Origin: Rhizobium sp. WSM4643 | GTDB lineage: Bacteria > Pseudomonadota > Alphaproteobacteria > Rhizobiales > Rhizobiaceae | Reading direction: 5' to 3' | DNA length: 64,000 bases | Assembly: GCF_025152745.1 (NCBI RefSeq) | Contig: NZ_CP104040.1 | Span: 4,599,501-4,663,500, forward strand | Position numbers and translations under genes: made by a program | Part shown: piece after piece, positions 55,588-63,016 of the stretch | Position numbering within the stretch: position 1 is the first letter of the stretch | Layout of the letters: each line of letters begins with the position of its first letter | The notes under the pieces: generated by a model | The model's input: the letters and a program-made list of their open reading frames with translations, nothing else | The model's database searches: none | Told to the model about the DNA's origin: nothing

Positions 55588-56931
55588 TCAGTGGCTTTTC
55601 GTGCCCATCAGCCGGTGGCGCAACGCATTCGAGGCGGTGTCGAAAATGAAGACGACGATCAGGATCAGAATGACCATGTAGGCGACGTTTTCCCAATTGG
55701 CATTGGTGCGCATGGCCTCCCACAGCTTGAGGCCGATTCCGCCGGCGCCGACGGCGCCGATGATGGTCGCGCCGCGCACGTTCGATTCCCATTGGTAGAG
55801 CGTTTGGCTGACGAAGACGGGAACGATCTGCGGCATAATGCCGTAACGATGAACGAGCACGGTCTGCGCGCCTGTTGATTTGACGCCTTCCCGCGGCTTG
55901 TTGTCGATATTCTCGAGGCCTTCGGAATAGAGCTTGCCGAGCGTGCCGGTCTCGGTGAGGAAGATCGCGCCGCTGCCGGCAAGCGGGCCGGGCCCGAAGG
56001 CGCGTGTCAGGAACAGCGCCCAGATCAGCATGTCGACCGAGCGCAGGAAATCGAAGAAGCGCTTCAGGACCTGGTTCAGCAGGCGGTTCGGCGTAATGTT
56101 GCGGGCTGCCAGGAAGGCCAGCGGAAAGGCGGTAAGCGCGCCGAGCAGCGTGCCGAGGAAAGCCATGACGATCGTCTGGAAAAGCTTAGTCCAGACGTCA
56201 CCGTGCTGCCATTCGCTGTTGTTCCAGATGTCGTCGAAGGCGAGCGACAGATTGGATTGGTCGGGCTTGATGCGGGGGCCGGAGACGATGAGGCTGACGA
56301 CCTCGCCGACCGGCTTGTCGAAGAAGGATGATTGCGTGTCGAAGATGAAATTTGCCCAGCCGATGAAACGTTTGCGGATCTTCACCCGGTCGACGGAGAT
56401 GCTGACATTGCCGGCAAAGCCGAGATCCGCCAGCACGTTGTCGTCGTAGACCGTTATCCAGCCGGGCACCGGCCCGATCACCTTCGGCGCACCGCTCGAA
56501 ACGTCGACCGGGACGCTGACGCCATGCGCGGTGACGATCGTCTCGCTCTTCGAGACGGTGACGGTGCGGCTGGTGCCGCCGATCGAAACGGTGATGCTGC
56601 CGTCGGGGTTGTTGACCAGCCAGTCCGGATGCGGATTGTCGCCGAGCGGCGAGAAACGCGGATAACGGATGTCGATCGAGCCGTCGTCCCCAATGCGGAA
56701 TTCCGGCTGAACGTCGTAGCTCACCCATTGGCTGAGATAGATGCCGACACGCTCCCAATGGGCCTCGGCGAAGAGCTTGGGCAGGTCGAAGAACCAGACG
56801 GCATAGAGGCTGTAGAGCAGCGTTGCGATGAGGATCATCAGCCCGCCGAAACGCTGGCGGAGCGATCGGTGGAAATATTCGGGGTAGCGGGTTTCTATCT
56901 CGTGCATGCGGTTTGCGTCGATCACCGTCAT
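55588..56931 (-). CDS. phnE: Phosphonate/phosphate ABC transporter permease 2 (PhnE/PhoT-type)
   Basis: A 447-residue inner-membrane permease of the PhnE family. A first hydrophobic segment (GLMILIATLLYSLYAVWFFDL) is followed by a large, about 180-residue, mostly soluble segment (NPDGSITVSIGGTS...), then the usual transmembrane permease core with the EAA-type loop (YRAT-like; QWESNVRGATIIGAVGAGGIGLKLWEAM). The length and the insert fit the PhoT-type permease of the Sinorhizobium PhoCDET phosphate/phosphonate transporter. ATG at 56931. The first permease lies 7 bases upstream. Confidence 0.88.
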   Translation of the reverse strand: MTVIDANRMHEIETRYPEYFHRSLRQRFGGLMILIATLLYSLYAVWFFDLPKLFAEAHWERVGIYLSQWVSYDVQPEFRIGDDGSIDIRYPRFSPLGDNPHPDWLVNNPDGSITVSIGGTSRTVTVSKSETIVTAHGVSVPVDVSSGAPKVIGPVPGWITVYDDNVLADLGFAGNVSISVDRVKIRKRFIGWANFIFDTQSSFFDKPVGEVVSLIVSGPRIKPDQSNLSLAFDDIWNNSEWQHGDVWTKLFQTIVMAFLGTLLGALTAFPLAFLAARNITPNRLLNQVLKRFFDFLRSVDMLIWALFLTRAFGPGPLAGSGAIFLTETGTLGKLYSEGLENIDNKPREGVKSTGAQTVLVHRYGIMPQIVPVFVSQTLYQWESNVRGATIIGAVGAGGIGLKLWEAMRTNANWENVAYMVILILIVVFIFDTASNALRHRLMGTKSH

Positions 56932-56938
56932 GGCGGCC

Positions 56939-57901
56939 TCAATGTTGCAGGAGGAAGGCGTGTTCACCGACAAGACGGCGGCGCAGCCATGCGGAGAACT
57001 GGTCGACGGCGACGATCGTCACGAACAGCAGAAGAACGAGCGCCATGGTCTTGGCGCCGAAACCGCGCGAGATCGAAAGCTTCAGCTCCTCGCCGATGCC
57101 ACCGCCGCCGACGGCGCCGATGATGGTCGAAGCACGCACATTGACCTCGAGGCGCAGCAGCGCATAGGAGGTGAAATTCGGCAGCACTTGCGGCAGGGCG
57201 GCAAAGCGCACGCGTTCCCACCAGTTGGCGCCGACGGCCTTCATGCCCTCGTGAGGCTTCATGTCGATATTTTCGGCCACTTCGTAGAAGAGTTTGCCGA
57301 GCGCGCCGATCGTGTGCAGGGTGATGGCGATGATGGCGGCGACCGGCCCGATCGACAGGATCGCCGAAAACAGCCCGGCAATGACGATTTCAGGGAAGGC
57401 GCGCAGAAACTCCATCAGCCGCTTGGTGAAGATGCGCAACGGCCATGAATTCGTCAGGTTGCGCGCGGCAAAGAAGCTCAAGGGAACGGCAATGACGAAG
57501 GCGATGATCGTCGAGATCAGCGCCACGTTGATGGTGACGATCATCAGCTCGAAATATTCGGGAATGTAGAAGGCGCCCCAGACATAGACGCGTCCCTTGT
57601 CGAAATTGAATTCCTCGCCGCCCTTGTCGTTGACGCTCGCTATGTCGAACAGCGCGCGCCAGACGTCGTCCCAATCCTTGGGGATGAGCCAGCTCAGGAA
57701 GTCGAAGAGATGCGGCAGGCGGTCGAAGAAATGGCCGGCATTGCTCTCGTCGGCGAAGCGGACCGAACTGATGAAAGCCGCAATGAGGATAACCAGGCCG
57801 AGGATGGTGTAGAAGCGGCGCTTGGCGACCATCCGGCTCCAGGCGGTGCCGATCTCCTGCGTGCTCTGCATGTGCGGCTGTGTATCGGCAATAGTCATCA
57901 A
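56939..57901 (-). CDS. phnE: Phosphonate/phosphate ABC transporter permease 1 (PhnE/PhoE-type)
   Basis: A 320-residue permease paired with the 447-residue one. Hydrophobic segments run from FYTILGLVILIAAFISSV on. The EAA-type loop is in RLEVNVRASTIIGAVGGGGIGEELKLSISRG, which is nearly shared with the second permease. Between the first and second segment there is a soluble stretch of about 80 residues. Start at 57901 or the next Met at 57898. A RIME-type repeat separates it from phnD. Confidence 0.9.
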   Translation of the reverse strand: MMTIADTQPHMQSTQEIGTAWSRMVAKRRFYTILGLVILIAAFISSVRFADESNAGHFFDRLPHLFDFLSWLIPKDWDDVWRALFDIASVNDKGGEEFNFDKGRVYVWGAFYIPEYFELMIVTINVALISTIIAFVIAVPLSFFAARNLTNSWPLRIFTKRLMEFLRAFPEIVIAGLFSAILSIGPVAAIIAITLHTIGALGKLFYEVAENIDMKPHEGMKAVGANWWERVRFAALPQVLPNFTSYALLRLEVNVRASTIIGAVGGGGIGEELKLSISRGFGAKTMALVLLLFVTIVAVDQFSAWLRRRLVGEHAFLLQH

Positions 57902-57915
57902 CGCCTCGCCTACTT

Positions 57916-58017
57916 CATAATTCTATCCTCAAATCGGAATCGACTTGAGGATAGAATTATGCAGCAATTCAAAGTGCTACAGCGTCCTTTGCGCGTCTAA
58001 GACGCGCGGCGCTGTAG
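57916..58017. repeat. RIME-type repeat, copy 9, inside the phn operon
   Basis: The reversed form of copies 2 and 7: CATAATTCTATCCTCAAATCG / CGACTTGAGGATAGAATTATG palindrome, then CAATTCAAAGTGC and the ACAGCGTCC...GGCGCTGT palindrome. It occupies most of the 166-base spacer between phnD and the permease genes. Confidence 0.85.
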
Positions 58018-58025
58018 TCAAAGAT

Positions 58026-58052
58026 AAAGGGCGGCCGTTTCCGGCCGCCCCG
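58026..58052 (-). terminator. Hairpin after phnD
   Basis: On the minus strand GGGCGGCCG pairs with CGGCCGCCC around GAAA, followed by TTTATCTTT. It lies between phnD and the permease genes. It may be a partial terminator that lets phnD be made in excess of the membrane parts. Confidence 0.7.
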
Positions 58053-58067
58053 CATTCAAGAGGCCGA

Positions 58068-58973
58068 TCAGCCGCCGATGGCAGCTTTGCGGACTTCAAC
58101 GACAGTGTTGTAGAAGTCGTGCTTGACGGGCGAGTAGCCCTTGTAATCGCCGCCTTCGATAGCCGCGAAGCACTTGTGATCCTTTTCCGGCAGAGCCGTG
58201 AAGAAGGCTGCAAGCTTCGTCTGCCATTCTTCGCCGAGAGCGTTGCGAACGACGAGCGGGCCGTTCGGAATCAGCGGCGAACGCCATACTTCGACCAGCT
58301 TGTTCGGATCGACGGCGCCCTTGTCGACTTCCTTGCGGAAGGTGCCGGAGGTGTAGCCGTCCTTGAAATCGCCGATGCCCGAGCTATCGTCGACGGCGAC
58401 GTCGACCTTACCGTCATAGGCGGCGAGAAGGTTGTTCTCGTGGCCGCCGTTGAACTGGGTCGAAGCGAAGAACTTATCGTTCGGCATGCCCGTGTCCTTC
58501 GGGATCTGCGTCAGCGGAACGAGATAGCCGGAGGTGGAATCCGGGTCGGCGTAGCCGAGCTTCTTGCCCTTGGCGTCCTGGATGGTCTTGATGCCCGATG
58601 ATTTCAGAGCGAGGCCGATCGAGTGGTAACCCGTCGAGCCGTCCTTCTGCTGCGTCGTCAGGATCGGCGTGACAGCCTTCGGATCCTTGATGTACACGGC
58701 GGCGTAGCCGGAGGCGCCGAGTTCGGCGAAGTCGAGCGTGCCGCCGAGCAGACCCTGGATCACGCCGTCATAGTCGGCGGCCGGGAAGAGCGAAACCTTC
58801 TCGAAGCCGAATTCCTGCTTCAGGTGGTCGGCAAGGCAGGCATAGTTGCGCAGGCGGTCGGTTTCGTTTTCGCCGCCGAGGATGCCGATGCGGAATTCCT
58901 TGAGGTCTGCAGCATGGGCAGCGCCGGCGAGCGCGAAGAGCGCCGTTGCCGCAAAGAGTGCTTTCTTCAACAT
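58068..58973 (-). CDS. phnD: PhnD, periplasmic phosphonate-binding protein
   Basis: A 301-residue substrate-binding protein of the PhnD family (PhnD/SsuA/TauA-like). A signal peptide (MLKKALFAATALFALAGAAHA, cleavage after about residue 22) sends it to the periplasm. Family segments: FRIGILGGENETDRLRNYACLADHLKQEFG, GTLDFAELGASGYAAVYI and the SSGIGDFKDGYTSGTF region. PhoD of the Sinorhizobium PhoCDET system is its close relative. phnC lies upstream. Confidence 0.93.
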   Translation of the reverse strand: MLKKALFAATALFALAGAAHAADLKEFRIGILGGENETDRLRNYACLADHLKQEFGFEKVSLFPAADYDGVIQGLLGGTLDFAELGASGYAAVYIKDPKAVTPILTTQQKDGSTGYHSIGLALKSSGIKTIQDAKGKKLGYADPDSTSGYLVPLTQIPKDTGMPNDKFFASTQFNGGHENNLLAAYDGKVDVAVDDSSGIGDFKDGYTSGTFRKEVDKGAVDPNKLVEVWRSPLIPNGPLVVRNALGEEWQTKLAAFFTALPEKDHKCFAAIEGGDYKGYSPVKHDFYNTVVEVRKAAIGG

Positions 58974-59057
58974 GTTCTCTCCTATTGACCGGTGTCCCCG
59001 GTCTTCCCGTTACGAAGAAGTGTGCCCTTGACGCGGGCGCTCGATCGCGGCTGCCTC

Positions 59058-59906
59058 TCAGAGGCCGGCCAGCGCCAGCGGTTGGGTGCCGGCGGATTGA
59101 TTGTCTGCCCGCTCGGGGGCTGTATTGATCGATGTCGAGGTCACCGTTTCGTCGATGCCGGCGCCGTCCTTGTCCGTCCCGTAGATTTCCTTCACCGCTG
59201 CGGCGGTCAGCTCCGAGGGCTTGCCCTCGAAGACGACGCGGCCGCCGGCCATGCCGACGATGCGCTCACAATAGTTGCGGGCGGTGTCGAGCGTATGAAG
59301 GTTGGTGATGACGGTGATGCCCTCGCGCTCGTTGATATCGCGCAGCGCATCCATGACGATCTTGGCGTTCAGCGGATCGAGCGAGGCGATCGGTTCGTCG
59401 GCAAGAACCATTTTCGGGTTCTGCATCAGCGCGCGGGCGATCGCCACGCGCTGCTGCTGGCCGCCGGAAAGCGTGCCGGCTGCCTGCAGCGCCGTCTGCT
59501 CGATGCCGAGGCGCTCGAGTGCTGCGATGGCATGCACGCGTTCCTCGCGGGTGAAGATGTTGAGCAGGCTCATAAGCGTCGAGCGGTGATTGAGGCGGCC
59601 GAGCATGACATTGGTGAGAACGTCGAGGCGTGGCACCAGGTTGAACTGCTGGAAGATCATCGCGCAGTCGCGCTGCCAGTTGCGCAGCGCCTGTCCGCGA
59701 AGCCCGGAGACCTCGACGCCGGCGAAATGAACGGAGCCGGAGCTCGGCTCCTGCAGGCGGTTGATCATGCGCAGCAGCGTCGACTTGCCGGCGCCGGAGC
59801 GGCCGATGATGCCGACCATCTGGCCTTGGGGAATGGCGAGCGTGACGGAATCGACAGCGAGCTTTTTTCCGAAACGACGTGTGACATTCTTCAGCTCGAA
59901 CATCAT
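59058..59906 (-). CDS. phnC: PhnC, phosphonate ABC transporter ATP-binding protein
   Basis: A 282-residue ABC ATPase. Walker A is [13 protein letters not shown], the signature is [15 protein letters not shown], and Walker B is [16 protein letters not shown] long C-terminal extension (about 45 residues) is unusual compared with the 260 or so of E. coli PhnC. It is the first gene of a phnCDE-E unit, with a 115-base gap to the upstream transferase gene where a PhoB-like site may lie. Start at 59906 or the next ATG. Confidence 0.93.
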   Translation of the reverse strand: MMFELKNVTRRFGKKLAVDSVTLAIPQGQMVGIIGRSGAGKSTLLRMINRLQEPSSGSVHFAGVEVSGLRGQALRNWQRDCAMIFQQFNLVPRLDVLTNVMLGRLNHRSTLMSLLNIFTREERVHAIAALERLGIEQTALQAAGTLSGGQQQRVAIARALMQNPKMVLADEPIASLDPLNAKIVMDALRDINEREGITVITNLHTLDTARNYCERIVGMAGGRVVFEGKPSELTAAAVKEIYGTDKDGAGIDETVTSTSINTAPERADNQSAGTQPLALAGL

Positions 59907-59959
59907 GCTCTTCCCTTGCGATCCAGGCCTTGATCAGCATCGCATTAGTCCCGCTTGAT

Positions 59960-59995
59960 GAACCTCACATGTCATATTTGTGTAAGTCCTGTCAC
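59960..59995. promoter_or_regulatory. Weak PhoB-box-like site before phnC
   Basis: On the plus strand ATGTCATATTTGTGTAAG followed by TCCTGTCACA, resembling the 11-bp-spaced CTGTCAT repeats of Pho boxes, with several mismatches and in the orientation opposite to phnC. It is the only candidate Pho site I see in the cluster, so confidence is low. Confidence 0.3.
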
Positions 59996-60021
59996 AATTC
60001 TTCGCCCCTATATCGGGGGTT

Positions 60022-60639
60022 TTAACCGCCGTAGCGGCACAGGAAATCTTCCGCGTCTAGGTTGCGGAAATCTTGGAGCGCCTGGCGCAGCCGGTCATGC
60101 TCCCAGTCCCACCAGGAAAGCCTGTCCATCCGTTCGCCGACCTCTCTTGGAAAGCGCTCGCGGATGAGCTTGGCCGGCACGCCGCCGACGATCGTATAGG
60201 GCGCGACGTCCTTCGACACGACGGCGCCGGCTCCGATCACCGCGCCGTTGCCGACGTTGACGCCGGGCAGAATGGTCGCGCCGTGGCCGATCCAGACATC
60301 GTTGCCGATGGTCACCCGGTTTGCGCGACGCCAGGCGAAGAAGTCCGTCTCCATGTCGCCGTCCGGCCAGTAGTCGGCGGCGCGATAGGTGAAATGATGC
60401 AGTGTCGCGCGCCAGGTCGGATGGTTGGTGGCATTGATGCGCACGGCGGCGGCGATATTGACGAACTTGCCGATCGTCGCACACCAGACGGAGCCATCCT
60501 GCATGATGTAGGAATAGTCGCCGAACGTGGCCTCGCTGATGCGGCAGCGTTCCGAGACCTCGGTATAGCGCCCGAAGGTGGAATCGCTGACGGATGCCGT
60601 CTCATGAAAATAGGGCTCGATATCAAGCTTGCGGCTCAT
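60022..60639 (-). CDS. Hexapeptide-repeat transferase of the phosphonate cluster
   Basis: A 205-residue left-handed beta-helix acyltransferase-like protein. Hexapeptide repeats are visible in the middle and C-terminal third (VTIGNDVWIGHGATILPGVNVGNGAVIGAGAVVSKDV). The C-terminal VGGVPAKLIRERFP is typical of CAT/DapH-like trimeric transferases. Members of this group are known as phosphonate-operon transferases, though their substrate is not established. Its start overlaps the phnL stop (ATGA), tying it to the C-P lyase genes. Confidence 0.85.
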   Translation of the reverse strand: MSRKLDIEPYFHETASVSDSTFGRYTEVSERCRISEATFGDYSYIMQDGSVWCATIGKFVNIAAAVRINATNHPTWRATLHHFTYRAADYWPDGDMETDFFAWRRANRVTIGNDVWIGHGATILPGVNVGNGAVIGAGAVVSKDVAPYTIVGGVPAKLIRERFPREVGERMDRLSWWDWEHDRLRQALQDFRNLDAEDFLCRYGG

Positions 60640-61343
60640 GCACCGATCTTTCCGGGTGAGAACTGCTGGACGTCGAGAATGCGGTCGGCCACGGCTTCGC
60701 GCACTTCCTCGTCGTGGAAGATGCCGAGAAGGGCCACACCCGCCGTTTTCTTTTCCGCGATCATGCCGACGACGACGGCACGGTTCCTGGCATCGAGCGA
60801 GGCTGTGGGTTCGTCGAGAAGCAGGATCGTATGCTCGGTGATGAAGCCGCGCGCGATGTTGACGCGTTGCTGCTCGCCGCCGGAGAAGGTGGCGGGCGGA
60901 AGCTGCCAGAGCGTTTCCGGCAGATTGAGCCTGGCCAGCAGGGCGCCCGCCTTTTCCCGCGCCGTGGCGGCGTCCTCGCCGCGTGCCACCAGCGGTTCGG
61001 CAACCACGTCGATCGCCGCGACGCGCGGCACGGTGCGCAGGAACTGGCTGACATAGCCGAGCGTATTGCGGCGGACGTTGAGCACGGTGCGCGGATCGGT
61101 GGAGGCGAGATCGACGATGCGTCCGTCGTGGCGGATGAGGATCTGGCCGGTGTCGACGGCATAATTGCCGTAGATCATCTTGAGCAGCGAGCTCTTTCCG
61201 ATGCCCGATGGGCCGCCGAGCACGACGCATTCGCCTGATGCGACCGAGAAGGCGACATCAGAGACGACGGGCAGCTTGATGCCGTCGCGCAGATGCATGG
61301 TGAAGCTCTTCGAGACTTCGGAAACGACGAGGGGCGTTGCCAT
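60636..61343 (-). CDS. phnL: PhnL, C-P lyase complex ABC-type protein
   Basis: A 235-residue ABC-type ATPase subunit of the C-P lyase machinery. Walker A is GGPSGIGKSSLLKM, signature SGGEQQRVNIARG and Walker B ILLLDEPTASLDA. It is not a transporter; in E. coli PhnK and PhnL associate with the PhnGHIJ core. It follows phnK by 24 bases and overlaps the hexapeptide transferase by four. Confidence 0.94.
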   Translation of the reverse strand: MATPLVVSEVSKSFTMHLRDGIKLPVVSDVAFSVASGECVVLGGPSGIGKSSLLKMIYGNYAVDTGQILIRHDGRIVDLASTDPRTVLNVRRNTLGYVSQFLRTVPRVAAIDVVAEPLVARGEDAATAREKAGALLARLNLPETLWQLPPATFSGGEQQRVNIARGFITEHTILLLDEPTASLDARNRAVVVGMIAEKKTAGVALLGIFHDEEVREAVADRILDVQQFSPGKIGA

Positions 61344-61367
61344 ATTCTTCTTCCTTGGTTTCGGGCC

Positions 61368-62144
61368 TCAGACCTGCAGGATCGAGGAGACGAGCAGCTG
61401 CGTGTAGGGTTCGCGCGGGTCGTCGAGCACGCGGTCGGTCAGCCCGTGTTCGATGACGTAGCCGTCCTTCATCACCATCATCCGGTGCGAGAGCAGGCGT
61501 GCGACGGCGAGATCGTGGGTGACGATGATGGCCGAGAGGCCGAGGTCGTTGACGAGGCCGCGCACGAGATCGAGCAGCCGCGCCTGCACCGAGACGTCGA
61601 GGCCGCCTGTGGGTTCATCCATGAAGACGAGGCGCGGGCCGGTGACGAGGTTGCGGGCGATCTGCAATCGCTGGCGCATGCCGCCGGAAAAGGCACGCGG
61701 CTGGTCGTCGATGCGGTCGGCGTCGATCTCGACGCGTTCGAGCCAGTCGATCGCCGAAGCGCGGATCCTGCCGTAGTGCCGGTCGCCGATCGCCATCAGC
61801 CGTTCGCCGACATTGGCGCCGGCAGAAACGGTCATGCGCAGGCCATCGGCCGGGTTCTGGTGCACGAAGCCCCAGTCGGTGCGCATCAGGAAGCGCCGCT
61901 CGGCCTCGTTCATGCGATAGAGATCGCGGTAGCTGCCATCGCGCATGTGATATTCGACGCTGCCGGTGCTCGGCAGCAGCCGGGTGGAGAGGCAGTTGAG
62001 CAGCGTCGTCTTGCCGGAGCCGGATTCACCGACGACGGCGAGCACTTCGCCGGGCCAGAGGTCGAACGAGACGTCGCGGCAGCCGATGCGGTTGCCGTAG
62101 AATTTCGAAACGTCATGGACTTTGAGAAGCGGAGTATCGCTCAT
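61368..62144 (-). CDS. phnK: PhnK, C-P lyase complex ABC-type protein
   Basis: A 258-residue ABC-type ATPase subunit. Walker A is GESGSGKTTLLNC, the signature SGGMRQRLQIARN and Walker B RLVFMDEPTGGLDVS. I start at the ATG at 62144 (MSDTPLLKVHDVSKFYGN); this overlaps the phnJ stop by four bases (ATGA). Confidence 0.94.
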   Translation of the reverse strand: MSDTPLLKVHDVSKFYGNRIGCRDVSFDLWPGEVLAVVGESGSGKTTLLNCLSTRLLPSTGSVEYHMRDGSYRDLYRMNEAERRFLMRTDWGFVHQNPADGLRMTVSAGANVGERLMAIGDRHYGRIRASAIDWLERVEIDADRIDDQPRAFSGGMRQRLQIARNLVTGPRLVFMDEPTGGLDVSVQARLLDLVRGLVNDLGLSAIIVTHDLAVARLLSHRMMVMKDGYVIEHGLTDRVLDDPREPYTQLLVSSILQV

Positions 62145-63016
62145 TCTGCAGCCTCCCGCGCCAGCATCTCGCCGGCATGTCCGTGCGCGCGGCGGTCTTC
62201 GCAATGATCGGTGTCGGAGCAGACGAACATCCGCCCGCCCTTGTCGTCGAGAACCACCTCGTCGAGATAGACATCTTCCGCACCGCAAAGGGCGCAGGGC
62301 CTGTCGAAGCGCTGGATATCGAAGGGGTAATCCTCGAAATCCAGGCTGACGACGTCGGTATAAGGCGGAACCGCATAGATGCGTTTCTCGCGTCCGGCGC
62401 CGAAGAGCTGCAGCGCGTCCGACATATGCATCTTCGGATTGTCGAATTTCGGCGTCGGCGACGGGTCCATGACATAGCGGCCGTGGACCTTCACCGGATA
62501 GGCGTAAGTCCGCGAGATGCGGCCGTTATGAGCGATGTCCTCGTAGAGCTTCACATGCATGAGGCCGTATTCTTCCAGCGCATGCATCTTGCGCGTTTCG
62601 GTCTCGCGCGGCTCGAGGAAGCGCAGCGGCTCGGGGATCGGCACCTGGTAGACGAGCACCTGTCCGGCCCCGAGCTTTTCCTCGGGAATGCGGTGGCGCG
62701 TCTGGATGATCGTCGCATCCTTGGTATGCGTCGTCACCGCGACATTGGCGACCTTCTGGAAGAAGGCGCGGATGGAAACGGCGTTGGTCGTGTCGTCGGC
62801 GCCCTGGTCGATGACCTTCAGCACGTCATCAGGTCCGATAATCGAGGCCGTCACCTGCACGCCGCCGGTGCCCCAGCCATAGGGCATCGGCATTTCGCGC
62901 GAGGCGAAGGGCACCTGGTAACCCGGAATGGCGATTGCCTTCAGGATGGCGCGGCGGATCATGCGCTTGGTCTGTTCGTCGAGATAGGCGAAGTTGTAGC
63001 TGGCCAGATCGGTCAT
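62141..63016 (-). CDS. phnJ: PhnJ, C-P lyase (radical SAM)
   Basis: A 291-residue radical SAM enzyme that breaks the C-P bond of ribose 1-phosphonate 5-phosphate. The four-Cys pattern C-x2-C-x21-C-x5-C is complete, in CALCGAEDV and CSDTDHC, with the last Cys at residue 272, the same number as the catalytic/cluster Cys of the E. coli enzyme. A conserved Gly-rich segment in YGWGTGGVQVTASII follows the expected catalytic Gly region. Overlaps phnI and phnK by four bases each. Confidence 0.96.
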   Translation of the reverse strand: MTDLASYNFAYLDEQTKRMIRRAILKAIAIPGYQVPFASREMPMPYGWGTGGVQVTASIIGPDDVLKVIDQGADDTTNAVSIRAFFQKVANVAVTTHTKDATIIQTRHRIPEEKLGAGQVLVYQVPIPEPLRFLEPRETETRKMHALEEYGLMHVKLYEDIAHNGRISRTYAYPVKVHGRYVMDPSPTPKFDNPKMHMSDALQLFGAGREKRIYAVPPYTDVVSLDFEDYPFDIQRFDRPCALCGAEDVYLDEVVLDDKGGRMFVCSDTDHCEDRRAHGHAGEMLAREAAE

